Program-made: the position numbers and the translations under genes | Source: Prorocentrum cordatum | Lineage: Eukaryota > Sar > Dinophyceae > Prorocentrales > Prorocentraceae | Assembly (NCBI GenBank): GCA_963575745.1 | Contig: CAUYUJ010015726.1 | Span: forward strand, 1,549,531 to 1,613,530 | DNA: 64,000 nucleotides | Reading direction: 5' to 3' | The notes under the pieces: model-generated | Told to the model about the DNA's origin: nothing | Databases searched by the model: none | The model's input: the letters and a program-made list of their open reading frames with translations, nothing else | Shown: positions 49,333-60,467 of the stretch, piece after piece | How the letters are laid out: each line of letters begins with the position of its first letter | Position numbering within the stretch: position 1 is the stretch's first letter

Positions 49333-50505
49333 GGCTCCGCGAAGCCGGCCTCGGGCCCACGCCTGGCGGGCGCGGGCCCGGAAGGTGACGGCCGCGGCGC
49401 CCTCCCGAGGGCCGGGAACGGACAGCTCGCCGATCGACGTGTGTGAGGGGTGGGGCTCTGTCCACCCCCGAGCCTCCTGCGCGGGCACCCCGCGTGCTGC
49501 CGCGGCTCCGCGCCCCCGCTCGGGGCCTCGAGGCCGCCCGGCCGGGGGCCAGAGCAGATCGGGCTGGCGGATCGCGCTGCGCCAGCGATGCCTCGGTGGC
49601 GACGCGGCGAGATCCTCCGGCCCCACCTGCTGCGGCCCCCCTTTGGAGGCCCGGGGAGGCCTGCATCTGAGCCTCGGGGTCGGCGACGGAGGGGGCCTCG
49701 GCCGCCTGGGGCCCCGCCGCGCCCGAGGCAGCAGCCTCCGCGGGCATCGATCGCCGCGGGGGATTAAGGGGGAGGGGGCCGTGCCACGCTGGGCACCAGC
49801 CAGGGCCAGGACGGCTGTGGACCTTCGGCGGGAGGGGTCTTCTGCACACACTCCAAGGGATGCATGGCCACAGAGGGGGGGCTCCTCCTCCCTTGGGCGG
49901 AGAGGGGGAGGGGGGAAGGAGGTCTGCGCTTGATGTATGTCCACGCCGCTGGCTGCCAGGAGAAGATGGAAGTGGCAGGGGGCAGGAGGAGGAGGGATTT
50001 GCGGACGTGGTGTGGAAAGAGGCAAGGTGGAAAGACTGAGGGAAAGGCACACGCCATACTTACACTCAGTACTCCTCCACGCTCGGTCCTGGACCCTCGA
50101 TCTTCCTGGACGTTCCGTTTCCTCTTCCTCCTCCTCCTCCTCCTCTTCCTCCGTTATCCTTTTCCGTCCTCCTCCTCCTCATCATCTCCCTCCTTCTCCT
50201 CCTCCTCCTTCTCCTTTTCCTTCTCCTCCTTCTCCTCCTCCTTCTCCTCCTCTTCCTCCGTTCTCCTTTTCCGTCCTCCTCCTCCTCCTGATCTCCCTCC
50301 TTCTGGTCCTCCTCCCGCTGACCTCCTCTCGACTCCCAGGGCCCAGGCGCGCGTTCCTCCGACTGGCGCCCCGCCATGCCACGCCGCTGGGCAGCTGACC
50401 TGGACCGGAGGAGGAGGAGGAGGAGGAGGAGGAGGAGGAGGAGGAGGGGGGAGGAGGCCTCCTCCTCCTCATCCTCCTCCCTCCTCCTCCTCCACCATTT
50501 CCCTT
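49333..50505. other. GC-rich unassigned sequence with CCT and GGA tracts
   Basis: 49340-50060 is GC-rich with long open minus frames but no recognised motif; it could include 5' exons of the hydrolase. 50125-50320 is CCT/CTT repeat and 50410-50505 is GGA then CCT. Confidence 0.35.
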
Positions 50506-50720
50506 TTCAACAGTCTCAAAGCTTGGCTCTGGCGTCGTGCAATGTTGTAATTCAACGTTCCAGCAATCTCAAATATAGAGGGCGGCCAAGTTTCAGAATG
50601 AGCCTCTCGCCTTTGCGCCGCGCGTCCTCTTTCGAAGCGTTTCCCGCAACTACACGGTTGAAGGGCTGCACGAACGTTCCAAGACGGGGTTCTCGCGCGA
50701 TGCTGCCATTTTACTAGCCG
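50506..50720. repeat. Diverged isolated copies of the 83-bp repeat
   Basis: 50570-50660 (GAGGGCGGCCAAGTTTCAGA...CTCTCGCCTTTGCGCCGCGCG...) matches the consensus of the tandem at 56180-56925 at about the level of its internal variants, here with one or two units only. Confidence 0.6.
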
Positions 50721-50796
50721 GCCGCTCTGCGGTTGATCGGGAGTTTCTGTATATAGAAGAAGGTGCGTGCGCTTGTTGGCGAGGGTGAGGATGAGG

Positions 50797-50960
50797 TTCC
50801 TCCTCCTCCTCCTCCTCCTCCTCCTCCTCCTCCTCCTCCTCCATCCTTCTCTTGCCTCCGTCTGTCCTCCTTCACCCCACAGCTCCATCATCTTCTCCTC
50901 CTCCTCCTCCTCCTCCTCCTCCTCCTCCTCCTCCTCCTCGTCCTCCTCCTCCTCCTCCTC
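50797..50960. repeat. CCT/CTC microsatellite
   Basis: Two (CCT)n tracts (50797-50842, 50896-50960) separated by about 55 bp of non-repeat. Confidence 0.9.
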
Positions 50961-50990
50961 ATTCCTTCTCTGGGCACCTCCCCCGGGGCG

Positions 50991-51235
50991 CGGATCCACC
51001 GGATCTGTCCGGATCTGTCCGGAAACGGTGCCGGAGGCCGCTCTGGGCTCCTCTGGGCACCTCCCCCGGGGCCGGTATTGTGAGGATGTCTCAAGCGAGG
51101 GCGCCGGTTTGGGATTCGTCACCGGATCCAGCGGATCCACCGGATCTGTCCGGAAACGGTGCCGGAGGCCGCTCTGGGCTCCTCTGGGCACCTCCCCCGG
51201 GGCCGGTTTGTGAGGATGTTTCAAGCGAGGGGCCA
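50991..51235. repeat. Tandem duplication of about 140 bp
   Basis: The block from GGATCCACCGGATCTGTCC through CACCTCCCCCGGGGCCGGT and TGTGAGGATGT occurs at about 50991-51100 and again at about 51132-51235, nearly identical, with internal GGATCTGTCC micro-duplications. Confidence 0.85.
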
Positions 51236-51880
51236 GGAAGGGAATTACACCGTAATTACCCGACAGAAAAACTAACTGGCAACGCGGTTCGGCGCACAAC
51301 GAGCGCCACCAAACTACCCCCACGGATCTCTGGGGGCAGGAGGCCAGGCGCTGGCTGACGGAGAGGAAGAGCGGCGGAGAGGTGGCAGCGGCGGCCTAGT
51401 GGCGGCAGCGCGGCGTCGCCACGGCTCGGTATTTATGTTTGCATCCAGGCGGGGGGGCGACGACGCCGAGGACATGGCTGTGATGATGAGTGATGAGGAT
51501 GGTGTACGCTACAGCTCACTGAAAATAAAGGCAAAGCAAGCTAAAGATAAGCAACCGCTAAGCTAAGGGAACGTCACTGGGGGGAACGCGGGGGGGGGCA
51601 GGTACTGGGGGAACCGCATGGGCAGGTACCCACTGCCCGGCCTTTAGCCAAGAGAGAAGAACCCTTCTAGGCAGAGCCTAGGTAGGGAAAAATGCCAAGC
51701 CACACGTAGGATTCGGGAAATAACGACGTGGTCAAAGTCGTCGTCGTCGCCGGGCCTGCCGCCCCAGCGCTGGGTGCCAGACGCCATTCCCCGCGCCTGG
51801 CCTCGCGCGCCGCCCTGCCCAGCCGTCCCTGGCCGAGCTGCTCCGTTTCTATGTCCCCCGTCCCTACCACGCCCCCCCCC
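51236..51880. other. Unassigned sequence
   Basis: No gene recognised; 51650-51760 is moderately AT-balanced, with no supported frame. Confidence 0.3.
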
Positions 51881-52080
51881 CGCCCTCCTCCCTCCCCCCT
51901 CCTCCTCCTTCGTGTTCCTCCTCCTTCGTCCTCCCCTTCGCCCTCCATCCCCCCTCCATCCTCTGCCCTCCGCCCTCCACCCTCCCCCTTCGCCCTCCGC
52001 CCTCTGCCCTTCGCCCTCCATGCCCCCTTCATCCTCCTCCTTCGTGCTCCTCCCTCCTCCATCCTCTGCCCTCCTCATCT
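51881..52080. repeat. CCCTCCGCCCTC-type pyrimidine repeat
   Basis: Degenerate CCCTCC/CGCCCTC/TCCTCCTTCG words. Open frames here are compositional. Confidence 0.8.
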
Positions 52081-52129
52081 TCCTCCACCTTGTCCTCCAT
52101 ATGAGAGAGCGCGCCCATAGCGCCAGAGC

Positions 52130-52605
52130 AAAGGGGGGGTCCACCCTTAGCTACCCCCCCCCTCCCTTCCACATCCCCTGCTGGAAGCTCCCCCCCCCCT
52201 CCCCGCCTTTTTCGCCTCCCACCTGAAGCTACCCCAACCTCCCCCCCTTTCGCCACTCCGAAGCTACCCCCCCTCCCCCCCTTTCCAAAGGGAGGGGGGG
52301 CATGGCTACCCCCCTTCCCCTTGACCCCCCTCTGCCGGAAACTACCCCCCTCCCTTTCCCCCCTTTGCTTCCAAAGGAAGGGGGGGCCCTCCCCCCCTTT
52401 CGGCACCCGGGAAGCTCCCCCCCCTCCCCCCCGAGTGGAGCTTAGCTACCCCCACCATCTTTTGACCCGCCTCTGCTGGAAGCCCCCCCCCTTCCCTCCA
52501 TGCTTCTCCCCCCTGCCGGAAGCTCCCCTCCCCTCCCCACCTTTCGAAAAGGAGAGGGGCAGCTTAACTACCACCCCCTTCCCTTGAACTCCCCCTGCCG
52601 GACGA
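52130..52605 (+). repeat. GAAGCTACCCCCC C-rich block, left flank of array
   Basis: Five or more degenerate units of the form GGAAGCTACCCCCCTCCCCC-CTTTCG with intervening CCAAAGGGAGGGGGG. The same family lies inverted at 55745-56095, on the other side of the GAGAAAACGAG array. Confidence 0.75.
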
Positions 52606-52800
52606 TCCTCCCCCGTCGCCGTCGTCGTTGCCGTCGCCGTCGCTCGACGTCATCGTACGACGCCGTCGTCGTCCTCGTCGTCGTCGTCGCCGCCGCCGTC
52701 ATTGTCGCCGTCTTCGTATGACCTCGTCGTGGTCGTCACGACGAGGACGAGGTCATACGAAGACGGCGACGGACGACGGACGACGCACGACCGACGACCG
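52606..52800. repeat. GTC repeats and 25-bp inverted repeat
   Basis: 52610-52700 is GTC/GTCGCC-rich. 52704-52728 and 52746-52770 are perfect inverted repeats of 25 bp (starting GTCGCCGTCTTCGTATGACC) with a 17-base loop. 52771-52806 is GACGAC-rich. Confidence 0.9.
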
Positions 52801-55690
52801 ACGACGACCCAGGGTCAGAGAAAACGAGACCACGACCCAGGGGCAGAGAAAACGAGGAAACGCAGCAGGGTCCGAGAAAACGAGGCCACGACCCAGGGGC
52901 CGAGAAAACGAGAAAAACGAGAAAACAAACCAGGGTCCGAAAAAACGAACCTGGGTCCGAGAAAACGAGACCACGACCCAGGGGCAGAGAAAATGCGAAA
53001 ACGAACCAGGGTCCGAGAAAACGAAAGCACGACCCAGGCGCCGACAAAACGAGACAACGAGAAAACAAACCAGTGCCCAGGAAAACGAGATCACGACCCA
53101 GGCGCCGAGAAAATGAAATAACGAGAAAACGAACCAAGGCCCGAGAAAGTGATAACACGACCCAAGGGCCGAGAAAACGAGAAAACGAGAAAACAGACCA
53201 GGGCCCGAGAAAACGAAACAAAAACCCAGAAGCCTAGAAAGCGAGAAAACGAGACAATGAACCAGGGTCCGAGAAAACCAAAACACGACCCAGGATCCGA
53301 GAAGACGAGTAAACGAGAAAACGAACCAGTGCCCGAGAAAACGAGACCACGACCCAGGCGCCGAGACAACGCGAATATCGGTCAGAGAAAACGAGACCAC
53401 GACCCAGAAAAGAAACCAGGGTCCGAGAAACGAGACTACGACCCAGGGGCCAAGAAAACAAGAAAACGAGAAAACAAACCAGCGTCCGAGAAAACGAGAC
53501 CACGACCAAGGGGCCGAGAAAAAAAGAAAACGAGAAAACGAAGCCAGGGTCCGAGGAACAATGACACCACGACACAGGGGCCGAGAAAACAAGAAAGGAA
53601 AACACGAACCAGGGTCGGCGAAAACGAAACCACGACCCAGGGGCAGAGAAAACGAGAAAACGAGAAAACGAAAAGGGGTCCGAGAAAACGAGACCACGAC
53701 CAAGACGTAGAGAAAACGAGAAAACAAACCAGGGTCCGAGAAAACCAAAACACGACCCAGGGGCAGAGAAGACGAGTAAACGAGAAAACTAACCAGGGCC
53801 CGAGAAAACGAGACCACGACCCAGGCGCCGAGAAAACGAGAAAACGAGACCACGACACAGGGGCCGAGAAAACGAGACCGCGACCAAGACGCAGAGAAAA
53901 CGCGAAAACGAGAAAACAAAGCAGGGACCGAGAAAACTGGCGACGGACGACGGACGACGCACGACCGACGACCAACGACCGACGACGACCCAAGGTCAGA
54001 GAAAACGAGACCACGACCCAGGGGCAGAGAAAACGAGGAAACGCAGCAGGGTCCGAGAAAACGAGGCCACGATCCAGGGCCCGAGAAAACGAAAAAACTG
54101 ACCAGGGTCAGAGAAAACGAGACTACGGCCCAGGGGACGATAAAATAATAATACAAGAAAACGAATCAAGGTCATAGAAAACGAGACCACTACGCAGGGG
54201 CCGAGAAAACAAGAAAACAAGACAACGAACCAACGCCCGCGAAAACGACACAAAAACCCAAGGGCCGAGAAACCGTGAAAACGAACCGGGGCCCGAGAAA
54301 CCGAAACCACGACCCAGGGGCCGAGAAAGCCAGAAAATGTAAAACGAACGAGGGTCCGAGAAAACGAGACTACGACCCAAGGGCCGAGAAAACGATAAAG
54401 CAAACCAGCGTCCGAGAAAACGAGGCCACGACCCAGGGGCCGAGAAAACGAGAAAACGCGAAAACGAACCAGGGTCAGAGAAAACAAAACCACAATCCAA
54501 GGGCCGAGAAACGGAGAACATGAGAACCAGGGTCCAGCAAATTGGGACCACGATCCACGGGCCGAGATAACAAAAAACGAACCAGGGTCAAAGAAAACGA
54601 GACCACGACCAAGGGGCCGACAAGACGAGAAAACGGTCCGAGGAAAAATGACACCACGACCCAGGGGCCGAGAAAACAAGAAAACGAGACCACGAACCAG
54701 GGCCCGAGAAAACACCACAAAAACCCAGAAGCCGAAAGAACGAGAAATCGAGACAACGAACCAGGGTCAGAGAAAACGAGTCAATGAACCAGGGTCCGAG
54801 AAGACGAGAAAACAACAAAACGAACCAAAGTCCGAGCAAACGAGACCACGACCAAAGGGCACAGAAAACGCGAAAACGAACCAGGGCCCGAGAAAACACG
54901 ACCACGACCCAGGGGCCGAGGCAACGAGAAAACGATAAAAGGAATCAGGGCCCAAGAAAACGATACTACGAACCAGGAACCGAGAAAACGATAAAACGAA
55001 CCAGCGTCAGAGAAAACAAGACCACGACACAGGGGCCGAGAAAACGAGAAAAACGAGAAAATTAACCAGGCCCCGAGAAAACGAAGCCACGACCCAGGGC
55101 CCGAGGAAACGAGAAAACGCGAAAACGACCCACGACCCAGGGGCCGAGAAAACAAGAAAACGAGAAAACCAACCAGGGTCCGACGAAAGAAACCACGACC
55201 CAAAGGCCGAGATCACCAGAAAAAATAGGTCCAAGAAACCGAAACCACGATCCAGGAGCCGAGAAAACGAGAAAACGAGAAAACGAAGCAGGGTCAGAGA
55301 AAACGAGACCGCGACCCAGGGGCCGAAAATACGAGAAAACAAGAAAACGAACCAGGGGCCGAGGCAACGAGAAAACGAGAATACTAACCAGCGTCCGAGA
55401 AAACAAAACCACGACCTAGGAGCCGAGAAAACGAGAAAACGAGAAAACCAAGCAGGGTCCGAGAAAACGAGACCACGACCCAGGGGCCGAGAAAACGAGA
55501 AAACGATAACACTAACCAGGGTAAAGAAAACGAGACCGCGACCCAGGGGCCGAAAATACGAGAAAACAAGAAAACGAACCAGGGGCCGAAAAAACGAAAA
55601 AGCAATAAAAGGAATCAGGGCCCGAGACAACGAGACTACGAACCAGGGGCCGAGAAAAAAGAAAATACGAAAACGAACCAGGGGTCGACG
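52801..55690. repeat. GAGAAAACGAGACCACGACC tandem array, 2.9 kb
   Basis: A degenerate array of roughly 28-bp words alternating CCAGGGTCCGAGAAAACGAG and CACGACCCAGGGGCCGAG with extra GAAAACGA units. A longer block (GGCGACGGACGACGG..., then the first array units) is repeated at 52764 and 53940, about 1.18 kb apart, a segmental duplication within the array. Minus-strand frames (FSRFLGPWVVVSF) are long because the repeat lacks stops. Confidence 0.9.
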
Positions 55691-55744
55691 TTATTCTCCA
55701 ATACGTTCTCTAGCGCTGCGGTGCGCACCTGTCTGCAGGGATTC

Positions 55745-56095
55745 AGCCATAACCCCGAAAGGGAGGGGAGGGGGGGGGGTAGCTTCGGACCCCCCCCCTT
55801 TTGCAAAGGAGGGTGGAAGGGAGTAGCTTGAAGAAGCCGGCCCCCCCTGTGTCCAGACCGAAAAAGGAAGGAGGCAGGGGGGTAGCTTCCGAAGCCCCCC
55901 CCCCCCTTGAAAGGGAAGCCCGGGCTCACCTTCTGCACCGGAGAAAAAAAGGGAGAGGGGGGATAGTTTCGAAGCCCCCCCTCCCTTTAGCCAGGGAAAC
56001 CGTTACACAAGGGAGAGGGTGTAACTTCGGAAGCTCCCCCCCCTTTCGAAGGGAGTAGGGGGGGTAGCCTGAAGCTGGGGCCCCCTTTCCTTATT
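55745..56095 (-). repeat. C-rich block, inverted right flank of array
   Basis: GGGGGGTAGCTTCGAAGCCCCCC-like units, the reverse complement of the family at 52130-52605. Confidence 0.75.
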
Positions 56096-56179
56096 CCCGG
56101 CGCTGCGGGCGCGCTCTTTCATTCCTTTTCCTTTATAAACAATTGTTCCGTGTCGCACCCCGAAACCAGTTTTTAGGGC

Positions 56180-56925
56180 GGGCCGGGCGTTTCGCCTGAG
56201 ATTCCCTCACCAGTTACGATTTTGAAGCTTCAGAAGTGGCAACAGTCTCACAGATGGAGGGCGGGTCGTTTTCAAAATGTGGTTCCCGCTTTCGCGTCGC
56301 GCACATTCCTTCTAAAGCTTGCAAGAATTTCGCGGCTTGAGAGCAGGTAAATTTCAAAATGTGGCTCTCGCCTTCGCGCCGCGCGCATCGTTCCCAACAT
56401 TTGCAACCGCTTCACGGATTGAAGGCGGCTTGTTTTTTTTATGATGCTCTCGCCGTAGCGCCGCGCACATTCGTTTTAAAATTTCGCAAGGGTTTCACGG
56501 ATTGACGGCGGTTTCTTTTCAATATGTGGTTCTCGCTTTCGCGCCGCGCACATTCGTTCTAAAAGTTCGCAAAGGTTTCACGGATTGACGGCGGCTCCTT
56601 TTTTAATATGTGGCTCTCGATTCCACGCCGCGCACATTCGTTCTAAAAGCTCGCAAGAGTTTCGCGGATTGACGGCGGCTCCTTTTCAATATGTGGCTCT
56701 CGCTTTCGCGCCGCGCACATTCGTTCTAAAAGTTCGCAAAGGCTTCACGGATTGACGGCGGCTCCTTTTCAATATGTGGCTCTCGCTTTCGCGCCGCGCA
56801 CATTCGTTTTAAAAGTTTGCAAGACCTTCGCGGGTTGAGGGCGGCTCCTTTTTCAAACTGCATTTCTCGCCCCATCGCCGCGCACACTCGTTTTTTTAAA
56901 GTCTGCAAGAGCTTCCCAGATTACC
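56180..56925 (+). repeat. 83-84-bp tandem repeat, about nine copies
   Basis: GCGCCGCGCACATTCG recurs at 56541, 56625, 56708 and 56791, with diverged copies on both sides. Each unit also contains GGATTGACGGCGGCTCCTTTT and ATATGTGGCTCTCGCTTTCG. Central units are most alike, edge units most diverged, as expected of unequal exchange. Confidence 0.9.
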
Positions 56926-56986
56926 ATGATGAGCGTACCATAAGCGGTGTTTTGGGAGGATTTAGGATTATGCGGATGCAACAATT

Positions 56987-57241
56987 ATGTTGGCTCGCGG
57001 TGGTGAAATCCCCAAAACGGTGTCCTGGCGCGACTCCGGATCGTCAGGACGCAACAGTCAGGTTGGTCCGTGGCGTTGGCCCCCCGAGGACAATGTTTCG
57101 GCATGCTTCAGGATCTTCAAACGTAGTCTTCCAACGAGGCAAGTCCCTCAGTGGAAACGAACCGTTGTACGGGCCTATGATGAGGGAGCTTGGAAGGAGG
57201 GTTACTTCCAATCTCGTTGGTGGCCCTTGGGTTTAGACTAG
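56987..57241 (+). CDS. Coding-like fragment, unknown (retroelement?)
   Basis: Plus-strand frame RWPPEDNVSACFRIFKRSL then PQWKRTVVRAYDEGAWKEG then YFQSRWWPLGLD is protein-like, with clustered aromatic and charged residues and non-repetitive composition. Another short plus stretch, INRDGKIWVSLLDGSSRW (57489-57545), follows a CCT tract. Possibly parts of a decayed retroelement N-terminus; no family assigned. Confidence 0.3.
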   Translation: MLARGGEIPKTVSWRDSGSSGRNSQVGPWRWPPEDNVSACFRIFKRSLPTRQVPQWKRTVVRAYDEGAWKEGYFQSRWWPLGLD

Positions 57242-57345
57242 TCTTCCTCCTCCTCCTCCGCCACGTCCTCCTTCCCTCCTCCTCCTCCTCCTCCTCCTCC
57301 TCCTCCTCCCCCTTCTCCTCCACCTCATCCTCCTCCTTCTGGCCC
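57242..57345. repeat. CCT microsatellite
   Basis: (CCT)n with CTT interruptions. Confidence 0.9.
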
Positions 57346-57955
57346 CAATTTTCCTGCGCCCCCATCCGTTGTTGTTCCTCATTTTCTTCGTCTTCCTCGT
57401 CGTCGTCCTCCTTTCCGCCCTTTCGCTCATCTGTCCCCCCCCCTCCTGGTCACTCGCCAAAGGAAGCGATTCCCGGCGAAGGTGGGATCAATCGCGATGG
57501 TAAAATATGGGTCTCATTGCTCGATGGATCTAGCAGATGGGTTTCTTATCAATCAACAATCTTAATCTGATATGTAAGAATGAGAGAGCGAGGGGGACAG
57601 AACGACGACGAGACGATCCAACTCCCATGTACCCTCGCGCGCGCAGGACGCACGCTATCCTCGGCTCGGTCCTCGAGCCAGTCCTTCGCAGCTACGGGCG
57701 GCGTCGGCGGCGGCGGGGAGGCGGCGACCACGGGGGGCGAGCAGGGACAAATCATTATCAACTCCCCCCGCGGCGGGCCGCGCATGCCGCGCGCTTCGAT
57801 CCCAGCCCAGGGAGCACCGCGGTTTCCCGGCACCCCCTAGGGCGCATTGGGCCGCCCCGGCGCCAACCCCCAACAACTTCTACAACGCCAGGGCAGGGGC
57901 GCCGATAATCCCGTTGGACCCCCCAAAAATAAGGTCGGAGCGGGCCGCCGTTCAC

Positions 57956-59298
57956 CTATATATACGCCCGCGCACAAAAGAGAACGTTGAATTTCTGGCG
58001 CAGGTACTTAGCCCTGTCATTATTCTGCAAGTTGTGCCGTGGCGGCTGAGCCTGCACCAGCATTTTGTTTCTTCGCCTTGAAGAACGTGACATGTAATTC
58101 CCATTGCTGTCGCACGCAGTGTCGCAGTCCTCAGACGACCGCCATTCCCTCGTCGGTTTGGCGCCACTGTATACCCATTTTCCACCGCGCTCAGGATTAT
58201 CATAACGATGACCACGATTCCAACGATCCTGGTACTGACCACGCTGGCACTTGTTCTGCGTCGAATAACGGCTCGATGTCCGACGCTCCGTCCCGGGCCC
58301 ATCCTGCACTTGACTACGCCGCGGCGGCGCCGTTGCGGAGAGAGTCGGGGCCGCGGCGAGTCTCGACTCCCCATCGCGGCTTCTGCTCCTTTGCCTCGGC
58401 GGCGCCGAAGATGGGCCCCGCCGGGGCTGCGCGCGCGCGCCGCCGCGGAGAGAGCGCCCATAGGAGACGGCGGCCGCCGCGTTCCCCCGCGCGGGCGGCG
58501 CGGGAGGGGGGGGGATGAGAGGCAACAGACGCAGGAGCAGCGACTGAGTCATTGCCCTCGACGTCGCCAGTTTCATTTTCCATCGGTTCTGGCAAGGCCG
58601 GCGCGGGAACCCTCCGACGGAGTCGGCAGCGGGCTCCGCGGCGGGTTCCTCCGACGGACCCGGAACGACTGTCTGATGGGGTGATTCTTCTACTGCCGTA
58701 TCGGTCGTCTCACTGTTCTGCGCTGGACGGCTCGCGGGCGCCCCGTCACTGGCTGAGCTGACATCAGGGGATCCGCTGTCAGCGAACGAACGCAGGATGC
58801 CAACGGCAATTGTCAACTGTTGCTGTCCATGTTTGGCAGCCAAACGAGCCCGCATATCAAGGCCAGCGGCACTTTCCATTTGGCTTGGTTGGCGAAGTCT
58901 GCCATCGCATTCTGGATTGGCGAGGGATTCGCGCGCATGTTGGTCCTGAGGATGGGCTCCAATCCCGAGATAACTGTCTCCAACAGGTCGGAACTCCTGA
59001 TGGTGATCCTTATATTATCGTCAAATTCGTATGAATCCCTCCACATCTGTCGCGGGCAATGGTCAACTCTTTTCTCGGTGCAGTGCCTCCCCCCTTGCGT
59101 TTGACTGTTCAGGAGCAGCTGCATCTCGAAGGGGCACGCAGCGCAACGTCCACGGAGGACATATTGCATCGTATGTTCTCGGAATATGTTCATCACGCGA
59201 AGAGGCCCGCGGTCGAGCAGCCCCGGCTCGACGCCCCCCCCCCCCCGAGAAATGCTCAAGGAGTTTGGCAATCCTTGCCGAGGCGAGTCCCTGATCAA
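57956..59298 (-). CDS. Coding-like minus-strand region, frameshifted, unknown
   Basis: The frame 59298-58813 includes MWRDSYEFDDNIRITIRSS and ETVISGLEPILRTNMRANP. The frame 58879-57956 begins MESAAGLDMRARLAAKHGQQ and ends in an Arg/Asn/Cys-rich tail. Joined by one frame change near 58875 they would give one protein of roughly 450 aa with a basic tail, reminiscent of a gag-like polypeptide, but no motif is diagnostic. A plus-strand stretch over the same DNA (AVPPPLRLTVQEQLHLEGA at 59082) is also protein-like, so the strand is uncertain. Confidence 0.3.
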
Positions 59299-60467
59299 CG
59301 TCTTCGTCGCGCGTGGGGTCGACCGCCGTGCATCGATGCGTGAACTTGGCCGTGGTTCCCCAGAATTGCCGCCCCTGGGTGGCCCGTCAAATCAGCGGCC
59401 CCCGGGGGGAATGTCGGGGCAAAAGGGCGTTCCACAGGAAAACGGCGGTGCATGCGTTCAAAGAACCTCTGGGCCAACTCGGCGGTCAGCTTGGTTCTCG
59501 AATCCCCCCCGACCCCTCCGCACCCCCGCCTTTTCGCCGTCGGGAGCCCCGCGCTTTACTTCCCATGTTCGTCGACCTCCTCGGCGCCCCCTGGCAGCGG
59601 TCACCCTCGCGCTCCTCCTTGCCGCCGCCGTCGCCGCCATCGCGAGCCCCTCGAGTCCTGCCTGCGCGCGCCCGCGATCGACCATTTTCGCTCCCCACTC
59701 CTCCTGGATCCCCCTCATCGGCCCTCTTCGGCGCTCATATTCTCTTCTCCTTGCCCGCGCCGCCCCCTTCACTTGGGATTTGACGCGTCCTTCTCGTTCG
59801 CGTCCTCCGCCTCCTCCTCCTCCTCTTTGCCCCCCCCTCCTAAAGTCCCCTATCCCTTCCCAGTTCTCTGCTGGATCTCGGGTCATCGATGTTATCCATC
59901 CTACGCCTCGTCGCCTTCCCCATCTTCGCTCGCCCCTCGCTCATCGTCGCCGCGGCTTCCCGCTATCCCCATCCCATTGCTCATGGATTCGACCAGCGTC
60001 GTAGATCCCGTTCGCTCCGAGAGCACAACCAACAGCGTGCGTTCTGACAAAACTATATGCGACTAGATACGGCGCTGCAATGCCATTCTTCGAAATTGAA
60101 CACGGACAGACAGCTTTCCTCAAAGAAAAATTGATACTGCCCCAATGTTTCAGATTTGCTTGAAGCACTGGTCTGACGATGGAACCAACCACATGCAGTT
60201 GCGGAAACCGCATTGCGGGCGCTGGTTCGGCGGGGCCCCCGCCCCGCAACCCGCCCCGCAGCCCAACCTGCACCCCGCTCGCGACCCGCCCTTTGGCCCG
60301 CCCGCTGCCTTCCGCGCGACCAACCACGCGGCCGCACCGCGACTTGCCTGCGGTTGGAGCCCCCGCGCGCTCCGCGCCCTCCCCGCGCTCGCATCCGTCA
60401 GCGCGGGGGCATTCCGCATCGCTAGTGGTGCGAGTTGAACCGCTGCAGTTGCTCAGCACGCGCTGTC
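59299..60467. other. Unassigned GC-rich sequence
   Basis: No gene supported. 60195-60222 holds CCGCATTGCGG, a chance palindrome. The satellite begins at about 60468. Confidence 0.3.

Noticed and set aside
52753-54156. 467-codon minus ORF (FSRFLGPWVVVSF repeats) as a membrane protein
   Set aside because: Translation of the GAGAAAACGAG array; the equivalent frames shift with repeat indels and no unique domain is present.
60195-60222. CCGCATTGCGG as another copy of the 12-bp motif
   Set aside because: It is an 11-mer palindrome without the AC/GT loop and lies alone in GC-rich DNA; likely chance.
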